Source: SZUA-22 sp963751695 | GTDB lineage: Bacteria; Bacteroidota; Ignavibacteria; Ignavibacteriales; Melioribacteraceae | Direction of reading: 5' to 3' | DNA length: 64,000 nucleotides | NCBI GenBank assembly: GCA_963751695.1 | Contig: CAVVVP010000005.1 | Location: 62,001 to 126,000 of the forward strand | In this document: positions 16,096 through 23,962 of the stretch, one piece after another | Position numbering within the stretch: the stretch's first letter is position 1 | Layout: each line of letters begins with the position of its first letter | Made by a program: the position numbers and the translations under genes | Notes under the pieces: model-generated | Databases searched by the model: none | Told to the model about the DNA's origin: nothing | What the model saw: the letters and a program-made list of their open reading frames with translations, nothing else

Positions 16096-17491
16096 GAGAC
16101 TGTAAGATATTTTGTGTAAATGGGATTTTAGTTACTCAATAAAAGGCTTTAACCTTTCTTCAAATATAATAGATAGTTGAGAAAAAATAAATGCCCAATT
16201 TCTAAGTGGCATAGTCCATTTTTTAGCTATGTCCTTGTAAGCAAGATAAAGCATTTTAGTTAAAGCATCATCATTAGGGAAAAGAGCACGATTTTTAGTT
16301 ACTTTTCTAAACTGACGATGAAGGTTTTCAACAGCATTGGTAGTGTAAATAACCGTTCTTATCTCTTCGGGATATTTGAAAAAGACAGCTAAATTATCCC
16401 AGTTATTTTTCCAAGAGTTAATAGGGTAAGGATACTTCTTGCCCCACTTTTCTTCTAATTTATCAAGGGCAAGCAAACCAGCTTCTTCAGTTGGAGCTTT
16501 GTAAACTGATTTCAAATCTCTCATAAATTCTTTCTGATTTTTAGAGGCAACATATCTAATTGTATTTCTTATTTGATGGATAATACACTGCTGAACTTCA
16601 CAACCCGGGAAAACAGATTCAATAGCCTCTGGGAAGCCAATGAGACCATCAACTGCCGAGATAAGTATATCTTGAACACCACGATTCTTCAACTCGGTCA
16701 TTATACCAAGCCAGTAATTTGCTCCCTCTGACTCACCAACCCAGATACCCAACATATCTTTGCGTCCCTCTAAATCAATGGCTAAGCACGTATAAGCTGC
16801 CTTAGAACGCACTTTCCCGTCCTCTCTTACCTTGTAGTGGATAGCATCAAAGAAAACAATTGGATAGATTTCTGACAGTGGTCTTGACTGCCACTCTTTA
16901 GCATGAACTACTATGGAATCCGTTATTCTAGATACTGTGGTTGGTGATATTTCTAGACCATAAATCTCTTCTACATGACTTTGAATATCTCTGGTGGTCA
17001 TACCCTTTGCATACATGGAAATGATCTTGTTCTCGATTGGACCCAAAGTCTTTTCGTACTTTTTCACCACTACTGGATCGAAAGTCGAGTTACGATCTCT
17101 CGGAATGCTTAACTCTATTTTTCCCTCATCTGTCTTTATTGTTTTTTGAGTTTTACCATTGCGATTATTTCCACTGTGAATCCCATAAGGTGAGTTTTTT
17201 TCATATCCTAAATGTTCGGAAAGTTCTGATTCGAGTATGTTTTCTAGAGATGATTTTAGAAGCTTTTTAATGGCTCCATCTTTACCCATGAGATCCTCAT
17301 AGGATTTGGCTTTTTCTAAATCTTTTAATAATTGTTCTATGGCTTCTTCTGATAGTTTCATAAATACTCTCACGTAAATGGTTAATAATTAAGTTAATAT
17401 TTTTTTCAATAACATCTATGTAGCTTCGTTCGGCTTAGCCTCTCTTAACTTCATAGATGTTTACCATTTACACAAAACTATTTACACTACC
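16096..17491 (-). mobile_element. IS256-family insertion sequence (1396 bp) with 8-bp target duplication
   Basis: The ends are imperfect inverted repeats of 28 bp, 21 matching, sharing TTTTGTGTAAATGG at the inner side (left 16,096-16,123; right 17,464-17,491). The element is flanked by direct copies of GATTGTGC at 16,088-16,095 and 17,492-17,499, an 8-bp target duplication as is usual for IS256. Removing the element and one copy restores GGATTGTG-CCCT-CACAATCC, a hairpin between the nuclease gene and the convergent gene at 17,502, so the IS landed in a terminator-like palindrome. Confidence 0.9.
16132..17361 (-). CDS. IS256-family (Mutator-type) DDE transposase
   Basis: A complete 409-residue transposase. 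The catalytic acids are Asp in FFDAIHYKV, Asp in SAVDGLIGFPEAI, and Glu in TTNAVENLHRQFRK. The C/D(2)H segment CEVQQCIIHQIRN and the N-terminal GNNRNGKTQKTI are typical of IS256. It catalyses cut-and-paste/copy-out movement of its own element through a circular intermediate. The ATG at 17,361 is preferred over an in-frame GTG 12 bp upstream because GAGAG lies 7 nt before it. No frameshift or stop interrupts it, in contrast to the broken gene beside it, which suggests a later arrival. Confidence 0.93.
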   Translation of the reverse strand: MKLSEEAIEQLLKDLEKAKSYEDLMGKDGAIKKLLKSSLENILESELSEHLGYEKNSPYGIHSGNNRNGKTQKTIKTDEGKIELSIPRDRNSTFDPVVVKKYEKTLGPIENKIISMYAKGMTTRDIQSHVEEIYGLEISPTTVSRITDSIVVHAKEWQSRPLSEIYPIVFFDAIHYKVREDGKVRSKAAYTCLAIDLEGRKDMLGIWVGESEGANYWLGIMTELKNRGVQDILISAVDGLIGFPEAIESVFPGCEVQQCIIHQIRNTIRYVASKNQKEFMRDLKSVYKAPTEEAGLLALDKLEEKWGKKYPYPINSWKNNWDNLAVFFKYPEEIRTVIYTTNAVENLHRQFRKVTKNRALFPNDDALTKMLYLAYKDIAKKWTMPLRNWAFIFSQLSIIFEERLKPFIE

Positions 17492-17501
17492 GATTGTGCC
17501 C

Positions 17502-17852
17502 TCACAATCCGTCCAGATAAGATCTCTTCTTCCTCATCTCCCCCTTCCAAACCTTATGCTCCAACTGCAACAACCTCAAACTAGGCAAAGCCCTCTCCGG
17601 AATAGAATCCATTACTGGATCAGAACACTCCTCAACAATATGAACAATCTCACGAACCTCATCATCCAAAGCACTATCAAGCAAATAATCCTCCAACAAC
17701 TTCTGCTCCTCCTCACACAACTCCACAAAAATCCCATACCTACCCAGAACATCCATCACACCATCATAAACCACATCATAATAATCATGAGAACCAGAAC
17801 TCCCCTCCAGCTCACGAATCACTCTAGCCACACGAAACACATCTTCATCCAT
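17502..17852 (-). CDS. Hypothetical acidic helical protein (116 aa)
   Basis: I do not recognise this protein. It is strongly acidic and helical (DVFRVARVIRELEG, ELCEEEQKLLEDYLLDSALDDEVREIVHIVEE), ends in a basic tail (RKKRSYLDGL) and has no signal peptide or membrane segment. The ATG at 17,852 has GGAGG 9 nt upstream; an in-frame TTG lies 9 bp earlier. The coding strand is unusually rich in G and T, like the 5' part of the ATPase gene and unlike the surrounding bacterial genes, so it probably belongs to the same archaeal-like element. Confidence 0.6.
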   Translation of the reverse strand: MDEDVFRVARVIRELEGSSGSHDYYDVVYDGVMDVLGRYGIFVELCEEEQKLLEDYLLDSALDDEVREIVHIVEECSDPVMDSIPERALPSLRLLQLEHKVWKGEMRKKRSYLDGL

Positions 17853-17888
17853 CTTAATCAACCTCCACCCCGCCTCTTAAATAACGAA

Positions 17889-17916
17889 ACGGGGTCTTCA
17901 CCCAAAAAGACCCCGT
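17889..17916. promoter_or_regulatory. Perfect 10-bp stem hairpin between divergent genes
   Basis: ACGGGGTCTT pairs with AAGACCCCGT across an 8-nt loop, between the minus-strand gene at 17,852 and the plus-strand gene at 18,101. It could be an operator or a leader structure. A second inverted repeat (CCTTGG at about 17,947 with CCAAGG at about 17,970) lies just before the TATA-like box. Confidence 0.45.
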
Positions 17917-17975
17917 AAGCAACCACAGAGCCCCCACAAGCCAATTCCTTGGGTTAGCCGACCTTGAAACCAAGG

Positions 17976-17990
17976 GAAAAATTTATATAG
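17976..17990 (+). promoter_or_regulatory. Archaeal-like TATA element upstream of the zinc-ribbon gene
   Basis: GGAAAAATTTATATAG has a purine-rich run followed by TTTATATA. A second weaker box (GATTTATAAATT) lies about 40 bp downstream. Either could drive the 46-residue zinc-ribbon gene at 18,101. Confidence 0.38.
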
Positions 17991-18100
17991 CGGCTTACGA
18001 AGAGTAAGTCAAGAAATGACGTAGCCGATTTATAAATTTTTAGGCGTAAGGACCCAAACAAAAAAAAATCAAAAATCAGCTGAGGAGAAAAACAAAAAAA

Positions 18101-18241
18101 ATGGCAAGACCATTCAAATGCCCCTATTGCAAAGGAACAAATACAAATTGGAAGGGATACAGACACACTCTAGGAGGAACTAAAAGAATCAGAATATGTA
18201 GAGACTGCAAAAGAAGATTTACAACAAAAATGACCATCTAA
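18101..18241 (+). CDS. 46-aa zinc-ribbon protein
   Basis: A very short complete gene: ATG at 18,101, TAA at 18,239, GAGGAG at 18,082-18,087. The protein has FKCPYCKG near the N-terminus and RICRDCKRRFTTK near the C-terminus, two CxxC knuckles 23 residues apart that form a classic four-Cys zinc ribbon, joined by a basic linker (WKGYRHTLGGTKR). Stand-alone ribbons of this kind occur in archaeal plasmids and as the N-terminal part of transposases and transcription factors. It is probably a nucleic-acid-binding regulator. Confidence 0.72.
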   Translation: MARPFKCPYCKGTNTNWKGYRHTLGGTKRIRICRDCKRRFTTKMTI

Positions 18242-18619
18242 ATTCAAAGACATCCTAACAACTAAAACCACTTCAACATCTATATCTGCACCAAAATCAA
18301 TATCAAAATCGACATCTACATTAGCATCAACATCGACATCAAATAACTAAAATAATCATCACATAATAATCCAACATCTTCTACTTCCCTACTCATCATA
18401 CAATATCAAATCACCTAAAATCACTCCTTGAAACTTACATCCAATCTTTATCTCATCATCACTAATTATTCAATCCCAGTTCCTATTTCGCAGCTTATTT
18501 CAATTCCTTTTTTTTCTTTTCTATCATCAATCTCATCTCATATCTCCCCTATTTTCACTTCTATTCTACTCCCATTTTTCCTTTTTTTCTCTTCTTTTCT
18601 TTTTCATTCTCTTTTTCTT
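18242..18619. other. Gene-free, G-poor low-complexity tract
   Basis: This stretch is almost devoid of G on the plus strand. It contains short near-repeats such as ATCAACATCGACATCAA and long C/T runs towards the end. No convincing gene is present on either strand; open frames here reflect the composition. Such a tract could be a DNA-unwinding or replication region beside the repeats at 18,630. Confidence 0.45.
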
Positions 18620-18629
18620 TATTAGTCGA

Positions 18630-18764
18630 CTTAACGTACACCTCGTAAGGTCTTTATTAGCAATACGTTACAGAGATTAAGGGTGTACGTTAAGTGTACG
18701 TTTTCTACCTACTTAACGTACTATTTAGGGTATTTAACTAAGGTTTTTAAGGTACTTAACGCAC
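18630..18764. repeat. Iteron-like repeats with a 13-bp inverted pair
   Basis: The 10-mer CTTAACGTAC occurs at 18,630 and 18,712, a one-mismatch copy (CTTAACGCAC) at 18,755, and an inverted copy at 18,685-18,694. CTTAACGTACACC at 18,630-18,642 is exactly the reverse complement of GGTGTACGTTAAG at 18,682-18,694. The cluster sits between an extremely G-poor tract and a replication-relaxation-type gene, the typical setting of a plasmid origin or of operator sites. Confidence 0.55.
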
Positions 18765-18819
18765 TTTTTATATACAATTAACGAAGAGTTTTTATAAAAG
18801 TTCGAACAGTTTAATGCGG

Positions 18820-19729
18820 TTATTTTAGCTGGATTAATCTTTCTTCAAAATTAAGATTTGGACCGAGGATCGATTCTTGCGAGGTAAATATATTTCCTCC
18901 ACGAGCCCATATTTTTCCACCCAATCCTTTCTCAAACATATCATACTGGTGGGCCACCCATATAAAACTATTTAACTCATTTGAGCTTACTAGATTAGAT
19001 ATACTGTTTTTTCTTTTACTAGAATTTGTAAGAAACAATAATCTGAATCCGTTGAACTTTGTGTTCCATTTTGTTTCATATCGTTTATACTTTTCGGCTC
19101 TGAAAGTAGGCTCTATAGTTTTTTATTTTGGTAGATATATTGTTTGTTTTTAAGCTTCGACTATTTAGGGATTCTGTTCCCATATCGACTTCCAAGAAGA
19201 AAAGTAAACTCATATTTTGATCTTTGCTTGAAATTGTGAAAACACCGTCTGGGACAAAATCTATAGAGTGATTTTCTTGTTTGAAACTCTCAGATATTAG
19301 TGGGAATCCAGTATTCCTTAATGGTAAAAATGGAGTGGTTGAAGAAATAAAGTCAGTTGTTAGATCTGGGTTTTTAATTGGTATGTGATCGAGGTGGATT
19401 CTGAACCAGTTTAATAATAACTCATGTTCTATGTTATTAATCTTATCTGGCACAAGTCTTTCAATCGGAATCTTGTTATCAATTAGATTTTCACTCTTGA
19501 GAAGTCTTGCTCCTTTCTCACTGATGGAGATAATGTTTTCAGGTCTTCCGAAATTAGTTGAAAAATTTCTGGGAGATAGATTCACAAGTCCGTTGTTAAA
19601 AAGTTTAGAGACTCTATTTTGCACAGTCCTTTTCTTAGTATGGTTTAATAATGCAATTTGGTCAATGAGTAAAATTCGATACTCTACAATTGCTTGAAGA
19701 AGTGAATTATCTTTTTGGTTTGGTTTCAT
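18820..19729 (-). pseudogene. Replication-relaxation family protein, split by a frameshift
   Basis: The main frame (19,729 down to about 19,085, 214 codons) has an N-terminal winged helix (LLIDQIALLNHTKKRTVQNRVSKLFNNGLV, then a GRPENIISISEKGARLL wing) and a HELLLNW/LEVDMGTES core as in replication-relaxation proteins, which relax control of plasmid replication or mobilisation. The frame ends after QSRKV, but a second frame continues with KYKRYETKWNTKFNGFRLLFL and runs to 18,820, so deleting one A from an AAAA run near 19,090 would restore a protein of about 303 residues. It may be a real lesion or a homopolymer error. Nearby iteron-like repeats support a replication role. Confidence 0.65.
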
Positions 19730-19869
19730 TTTGTTACCACTTAGATTGATTTATGTTCTAATAATTAGTGGTAGTAGTTGGTGATGGATTTCACTTTATT
19801 AAAAATGGTGGAGGAACAAACAATGATTATTTAATTATTACTTCTTTAACTCTTAGTGACTCTTCTTAA

Positions 19870-20763
19870 TTATTTCCAAGTCCAAGAAGCTTTATTCCAT
19901 TCTTTTTCTGTGGGTTTTTCTTTGCATGACTCATTTATGAATCCTTCTATCCTTTTTACTATTTCATTAAATGAAAATTCTGATTCAATAGAAGTTCTGC
20001 GGAGAAAGGCTTGCCATTGAATTTCTTTCTTTTCATCGCCCTTGAAATCATCAGCAAATATTACGCTTCGACCATCAATATCGGTTTCTCTTGTTGAAAA
20101 TGTTTCTTTAATTGCTTCAGCCAATGTCTTAAGTTTAAAACTATTATTTGAGGCGAGCTCGTTGATATCATAAAAATCTTTCACCCTACTTGTATTGAAG
20201 TTAAGTTTTACACAAGCCTGAAATTTCTCAGCAATAGCTGATTCAAGAGAATAGACTTTTATTTTTGGAGCATCAAAGTCTAGCATGATTGGATAATCAA
20301 TTTCTACTGGGCCTGCAATTATTTTATCGCCAAAGCCAAAATCAAGCCATAAAGTTACACGCGCAGTTCCTAGCATTGCGATTATTTTTACTCTTGCTCC
20401 AGGATATTCTTTCTCTTCAGTTATCGCAGTTAATTCTACAGAATCGGTTTCAAAATCTACAGCATCATTATATTCTATTGAACAAATCTCTTGAATTATC
20501 TTTTTCAGATCATCCAGATTATGAGAGACTGTACTACCGAGAAAATCTATATCTTTTGTTGGTCGCAATGTTGGAATGTCAAAAGCAACAAAAAGCAAAG
20601 CCCCTTTTAGAATAAAGGCATCTTTATAAGTTGTTTTTGACAAACGGTATAAAAATCTTTCTTGTACAAACCGAAGCTGAACGGAGTTGAATTCTCGGCC
20701 TGATTCTCTGGCTATTAGTTGCAGTCTTTGATGAACCGATGTTGTCAGCCCTTTTTTGATCAT
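19870..20763 (-). CDS. AbiEii-type nucleotidyltransferase toxin (second system)
   Basis: A 297-residue nucleotidyltransferase of the AbiEii group. The conserved core has FILKGALLFVAF followed by RPTKDIDFLG (the D-x-D metal motif) near residues 45-72, then VKIIAMLG and ARVTLWLDFGFGD, with ESAIAEKFQACVKL and SRVKDFYDI downstream. It shares little sequence with the AbiEii at 536-1453, so it is an independent acquisition, not a duplication. Start and upstream antitoxin stop overlap by 4 bp. The expected action is growth arrest by nucleotide transfer to RNA when the antitoxin fails. Confidence 0.88.
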   Translation of the reverse strand: MIKKGLTTSVHQRLQLIARESGREFNSVQLRFVQERFLYRLSKTTYKDAFILKGALLFVAFDIPTLRPTKDIDFLGSTVSHNLDDLKKIIQEICSIEYNDAVDFETDSVELTAITEEKEYPGARVKIIAMLGTARVTLWLDFGFGDKIIAGPVEIDYPIMLDFDAPKIKVYSLESAIAEKFQACVKLNFNTSRVKDFYDINELASNNSFKLKTLAEAIKETFSTRETDIDGRSVIFADDFKGDEKKEIQWQAFLRRTSIESEFSFNEIVKRIEGFINESCKEKPTEKEWNKASWTWK

Positions 20764-21353
20764 CCCACTATTGCCTTAATGTATGGTGAAAGAATTGTTT
20801 TGATACGCATTATTTCAGCGTAGATTCTTAGCTTGTTGAGATCAAAGTCTTTAAGTCGTAGATAGTTTTTTAGAGCCTCGAATGCAATGTCTTCTCCAAG
20901 CTTATCACGATAACGGAAAAGATCACAGATGGTTTTTTCCTTATCATAAATTTTTATATTACCTTTTTTAGTTTTTATTTCTTCAATTCCCAGATTATAG
21001 TTTCTTTCCGGCCAATAAAAAACACGAATTGGTGGATGTTTAATTTTGGGTGGTTTTTCCGAAAGAGGAATAGCAATAAAAATCTCAGATGGGTTTACAG
21101 TACTAAGTTCGTAATAACTAATAGCTGACATTAGACAGATAACTGCCTTGGGAGCTGCTTTAGTAACATCAAGAAAGCTCGAAAGATAATCGTAACCATC
21201 ATAATTGGGTACTTTATAAAGTCCAGATTTTATTTTTTCTATTTGACCTTCTTTAAGGAGTACAGATATTTTTCTTGTATGAAATCCAGCTTCCTTAAGT
21301 TCTTTCATTCTAACATAACCGCGTTCTTTAATATATTTTATTATCTCGTTCAT
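20760..21353 (-). CDS. AbiEi-type antitoxin with N-terminal winged helix (second system)
   Basis: A 197-residue antitoxin. Residues about 1-45 form a winged helix (MNEIIKYIKERGYVRMKELKEA, then GQIEKIKSGLYKVP), followed by the AbiEi core: PKAVICLMSAISYYELST, EIFIAIP and KIYDKEKTICDLFRYRDKLG. AbiEi proteins repress their own operon by binding inverted repeats and neutralise the toxin without direct binding in well-studied cases. The gene precedes and overlaps the toxin, the standard order. The 199-bp gap downstream of the integrase side has no visible gene. Confidence 0.87.
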   Translation of the reverse strand: MNEIIKYIKERGYVRMKELKEAGFHTRKISVLLKEGQIEKIKSGLYKVPNYDGYDYLSSFLDVTKAAPKAVICLMSAISYYELSTVNPSEIFIAIPLSEKPPKIKHPPIRVFYWPERNYNLGIEEIKTKKGNIKIYDKEKTICDLFRYRDKLGEDIAFEALKNYLRLKDFDLNKLRIYAEIMRIKTILSPYIKAIVG

Positions 21354-21552
21354 AAAGCTTGGTTCTTTTTTTCTGTAAATATACCAAAGTTACAGAAGAA
21401 TTGAACCATATATTTTATCCAAAGTATTGTTATTTTTTCAATGAATATATCAATCTTAGTTACACATTAAATATTAAAAATTATCCTTACTTTTATTAGC
21501 ACTTAGATTTGTTGATGCTCTATTTTTAGTTGTAATAATTTTACAAATAAAA

Positions 21553-22794
21553 TTATTTGATTTTTCTGAGGGGGCTTCCCCAAGTTTTATCCATTTCACT
21601 TCTTTTGTGCTTATCAGCAATCTTTAAATATTTCTGCATCATCTTGTAAGACTTATGACCCGTAATACTCATTATCACTTCTGGCTTCATCCCCTTCTCT
21701 ATTGACAGTGTAATAAACGTTCGTCTTGCAGTATGGCTTCCCACAAGCTCATATTTTCTCTTCACTTTTTCTATACGTTCGCTTGCTTGATACTTCACAA
21801 TCGTAATTGGTTCATCTATGCCAGCTTCATTGCAGAGTTCTTTCAAATATTGGTTCATCCTCTGATTTGAGATAACTGGTAATGGATTAGGATGATCTGA
21901 ATATTTTGATATTATACTGACCGCATATCCATTCAATGGTATTTCTAATACATTCTTTGTTTTCTGTGTCCTCAGATACCAGATGTTGTTTTTTATATTT
22001 TCCCATCTGATATTTTCAATATCTGAGTATCTTACACCGGTGAAACATTGGAAGCAAAATATATCTCTTACTCGTTTTAATTTTTCATCATCAGATTGGA
22101 AAGAATACAAACTCATCAATTCATATTCGGTTAAGTATATAACTTCATTTTCTTCATACTTTAACTTAAAAGTATTGTGAACTGTATTATCTGTAAGTCC
22201 ATTCTTATTCGCCCAGATAAGAAATGTTTTGAAAAATGAAATGGTTTTATTGGCAGTGTTGTTTATCATATCATTGTCCTCAATCAAATACACCAAAAAC
22301 TTCTCAAGAAAGGTTGCAGTAATATTTTTAAAAGATATCTGCATTTTTTCTTTCTTTTCAAAAGCCTTCAACAAGTTCATTGTTCTTTGTTGCTTTTGAA
22401 TTGCTTCACTTGATAGGGTGCTCTTTTTGAGTGAGATATACTCCGCATAGGAATCGAAGAAACTTGTCTTACTACTTGAGAAATGTTTTTTAAGTGCTTC
22501 AAATATCGAGTCTAAATCTTCGGTAGGATTTTCTATCCTAATATTTCTTATAATGGCAAATATTTTATTTTGAAAGGCATCTAAATATTGGTTTAACATT
22601 TTTAACTCAGATTGCAAAATATGATTTTTTGTTTTTCTTAGATTTGCTCTCTGAGCAGATTTGTCCCAATAAGCGATGTTAATTTTTTCATTAGTATGGA
22701 TAAATATCCCTTTCCCCTTTTCATGCACATAAGCATAAATTGTTTTGTGCTTAGAAACGGTCTTATTCCTTTCGAGATAAAATTTAACTGTCAT
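21553..22794 (-). CDS. Tyrosine recombinase / integrase (Bacteroidota type)
   Basis: A 413-residue integrase with an arm-binding domain (TVKFYLERNKTVSKHKTIYAYV), a SAM-like core-binding domain at about 105-205, and a catalytic domain with Arg in FTGVRYSDIENI, H-x-x-R in SHTARRTFITL, and His/Tyr in TGHKSYKMMQKYLKI. All catalytic residues are present. The ATG at 22,794 follows AGGA; an in-frame GTG lies 21 bp upstream. This type is common on conjugative elements and genomic islands. It lies 220 bp from a tRNA-Ser 3'-like fragment, the probable att site, and reads inward, as an integrase at the right end of an island should. Confidence 0.92.
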   Translation of the reverse strand: MTVKFYLERNKTVSKHKTIYAYVHEKGKGIFIHTNEKINIAYWDKSAQRANLRKTKNHILQSELKMLNQYLDAFQNKIFAIIRNIRIENPTEDLDSIFEALKKHFSSSKTSFFDSYAEYISLKKSTLSSEAIQKQQRTMNLLKAFEKKEKMQISFKNITATFLEKFLVYLIEDNDMINNTANKTISFFKTFLIWANKNGLTDNTVHNTFKLKYEENEVIYLTEYELMSLYSFQSDDEKLKRVRDIFCFQCFTGVRYSDIENIRWENIKNNIWYLRTQKTKNVLEIPLNGYAVSIISKYSDHPNPLPVISNQRMNQYLKELCNEAGIDEPITIVKYQASERIEKVKRKYELVGSHTARRTFITLSIEKGMKPEVIMSITGHKSYKMMQKYLKIADKHKRSEMDKTWGSPLRKIK

Positions 22795-23015
22795 ATATTT
22801 TCCTAAGAATCTCACTACAAAAATACAACAATTAAAAATGCCTCACAAGTATCTCACAAATATCTCACAAATATTTGATGAATAATAACGGATATTTATC
22901 GGATAACAATAGAGTCGTTTACTTACAAGAAATTAGTTTAACTCATTATATTATAAGCCTTTAATGGATATTCCGGGGATCTTATGTGCAGAGTAATATA
23001 GCATACTATTTATAT

Positions 23016-23040
23016 GATTCCGTTCCCGCCCTCTCCGCAG
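23016..23040 (+). other. Probable attachment site: tRNA-Ser 3'-end fragment
   Basis: TTCCCGCCCTCTCCGCA looks like the 3' end of a tRNA: CCCGC as T-stem, CCTCTCC as acceptor strand (its partner GGAGAGG is the usual 5' end of tRNA-Ser) and discriminator G. No 5' part of a tRNA precedes it, and a strong terminator follows at once. This is what remains on one side when an element integrates into a tRNA 3' end. Confidence 0.55.
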
Positions 23041-23042
23041 TA

Positions 23043-23080
23043 GCTTGAAGTCCTTTATTTATAAGGGTTTCAAGCTTTTT
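23043..23080 (+). terminator. Rho-independent terminator after the tRNA-like fragment
   Basis: GCTTGAA pairs with TTCAAGC around an inner CTTTAT/ATAAG pairing and is followed by TTTTT. It is probably the original terminator of the tRNA gene into which the island inserted. Confidence 0.65.
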
Positions 23081-23256
23081 GGTTTTAAAGTGGGTAGTGT
23101 GATAATTTTAATTTATTCGACTATTTGGGGGTAAAAGTTGGAATCCAGTTATCAATTTAGTTATCAATATTGAGGAGAATTTTTTAGAGGTATTTAAGTA
23201 GTTCCCCTTTTTGATTATAACCTTTGAAGCGGATATGCAAAAGAACATAAATAGCC

Positions 23257-23892
23257 TCACCAGTTTATTTTTTTGTATTCGTAAATAAAAGTCTGATTCC
23301 ACCTTTCTGGAAAATCCCAATATTCTTTGATCAATAAACCTTGTTGATCATAAATATAACTTATTGTACCAATTATAATATTATTTTGTAGAAGATTTCC
23401 GAGATATATTTTATCTTTCTCATTATAATGATAGTTGATGACACCACTGAACCAACCATTTTGTTTATTACAATCTGCATGTAATAGCTTTTTATTGTTA
23501 TCATAAATATATTCAACCCTACCTTTTGTTCCGTCTGATCGTTCAAAATTGTCAATCAACAAATTTGAATATTGATCATATTCAAATGTTTGTATTATAG
23601 AAATACTATCTGAAAAAATGCGATATTTTTCAATTATATTTCCCTTGTTATCATATTTATATGATATAATTCCCTTCCTAATATTATCGGTTAGTTCCCA
23701 TATTGCTTTTATTAAAATGCCCTCATCATTGTATTTAAAATTAGTAAACGCTTTTTCACCGCTTTTGTTTTCATAATTCAACTTAACTAATCTGAAATTT
23801 ATGTTTGAGGGTAACTCTTTTATGCCGTATTGTGCTAAGACATTATTGTTTATTATGGTTGTTAATATCAGGATAAGTATTATTTCTTTCAT
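23257..23892 (-). CDS. Secreted YD-repeat-like protein (211 aa)
   Basis: A signal peptide (MKEIILILILTTIINNNVLAQ) is followed by tandem strand repeats with Tyr-Asp cores: FKYNDEGILI, YKYDNKGNII, FEYDQYSNLL, YIYDNNKKLL, YHYNEKDKIY and YIYDQQGLLI. Such YD-like repeats build short beta-solenoid or shell structures as in Rhs proteins, but there is no toxin domain and no sorting tail. It lies just outside the presumed island edge and before the xylan locus. Function unknown. Confidence 0.6.
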   Translation of the reverse strand: MKEIILILILTTIINNNVLAQYGIKELPSNINFRLVKLNYENKSGEKAFTNFKYNDEGILIKAIWELTDNIRKGIISYKYDNKGNIIEKYRIFSDSISIIQTFEYDQYSNLLIDNFERSDGTKGRVEYIYDNNKKLLHADCNKQNGWFSGVINYHYNEKDKIYLGNLLQNNIIIGTISYIYDQQGLLIKEYWDFPERWNQTFIYEYKKINW

Positions 23893-23962
23893 TACAAAGT
23901 TTAGTATTTTTATGTTAATCAGCTTTAATGATTTTCAAATCTAAATATCTTTAGAACAAAAA

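Noticed and set aside
17457..17918. Long plus-strand frame rich in Leu, Thr and His
   Set aside because: It is the antisense of the acidic protein at 17,502-17,852 and also crosses the IS end; its composition is that of a complement frame.
18428..18625. Ser/Phe-rich frame in the G-poor tract
   Set aside because: It is a product of the C/T-rich low-complexity sequence, with no ribosome binding site and no relation to known proteins.
23108..23320. 70-codon minus-strand frame after the island edge
   Set aside because: It overlaps the 3' end of the better-supported YD-repeat-like gene in another frame and has no ribosome binding site.
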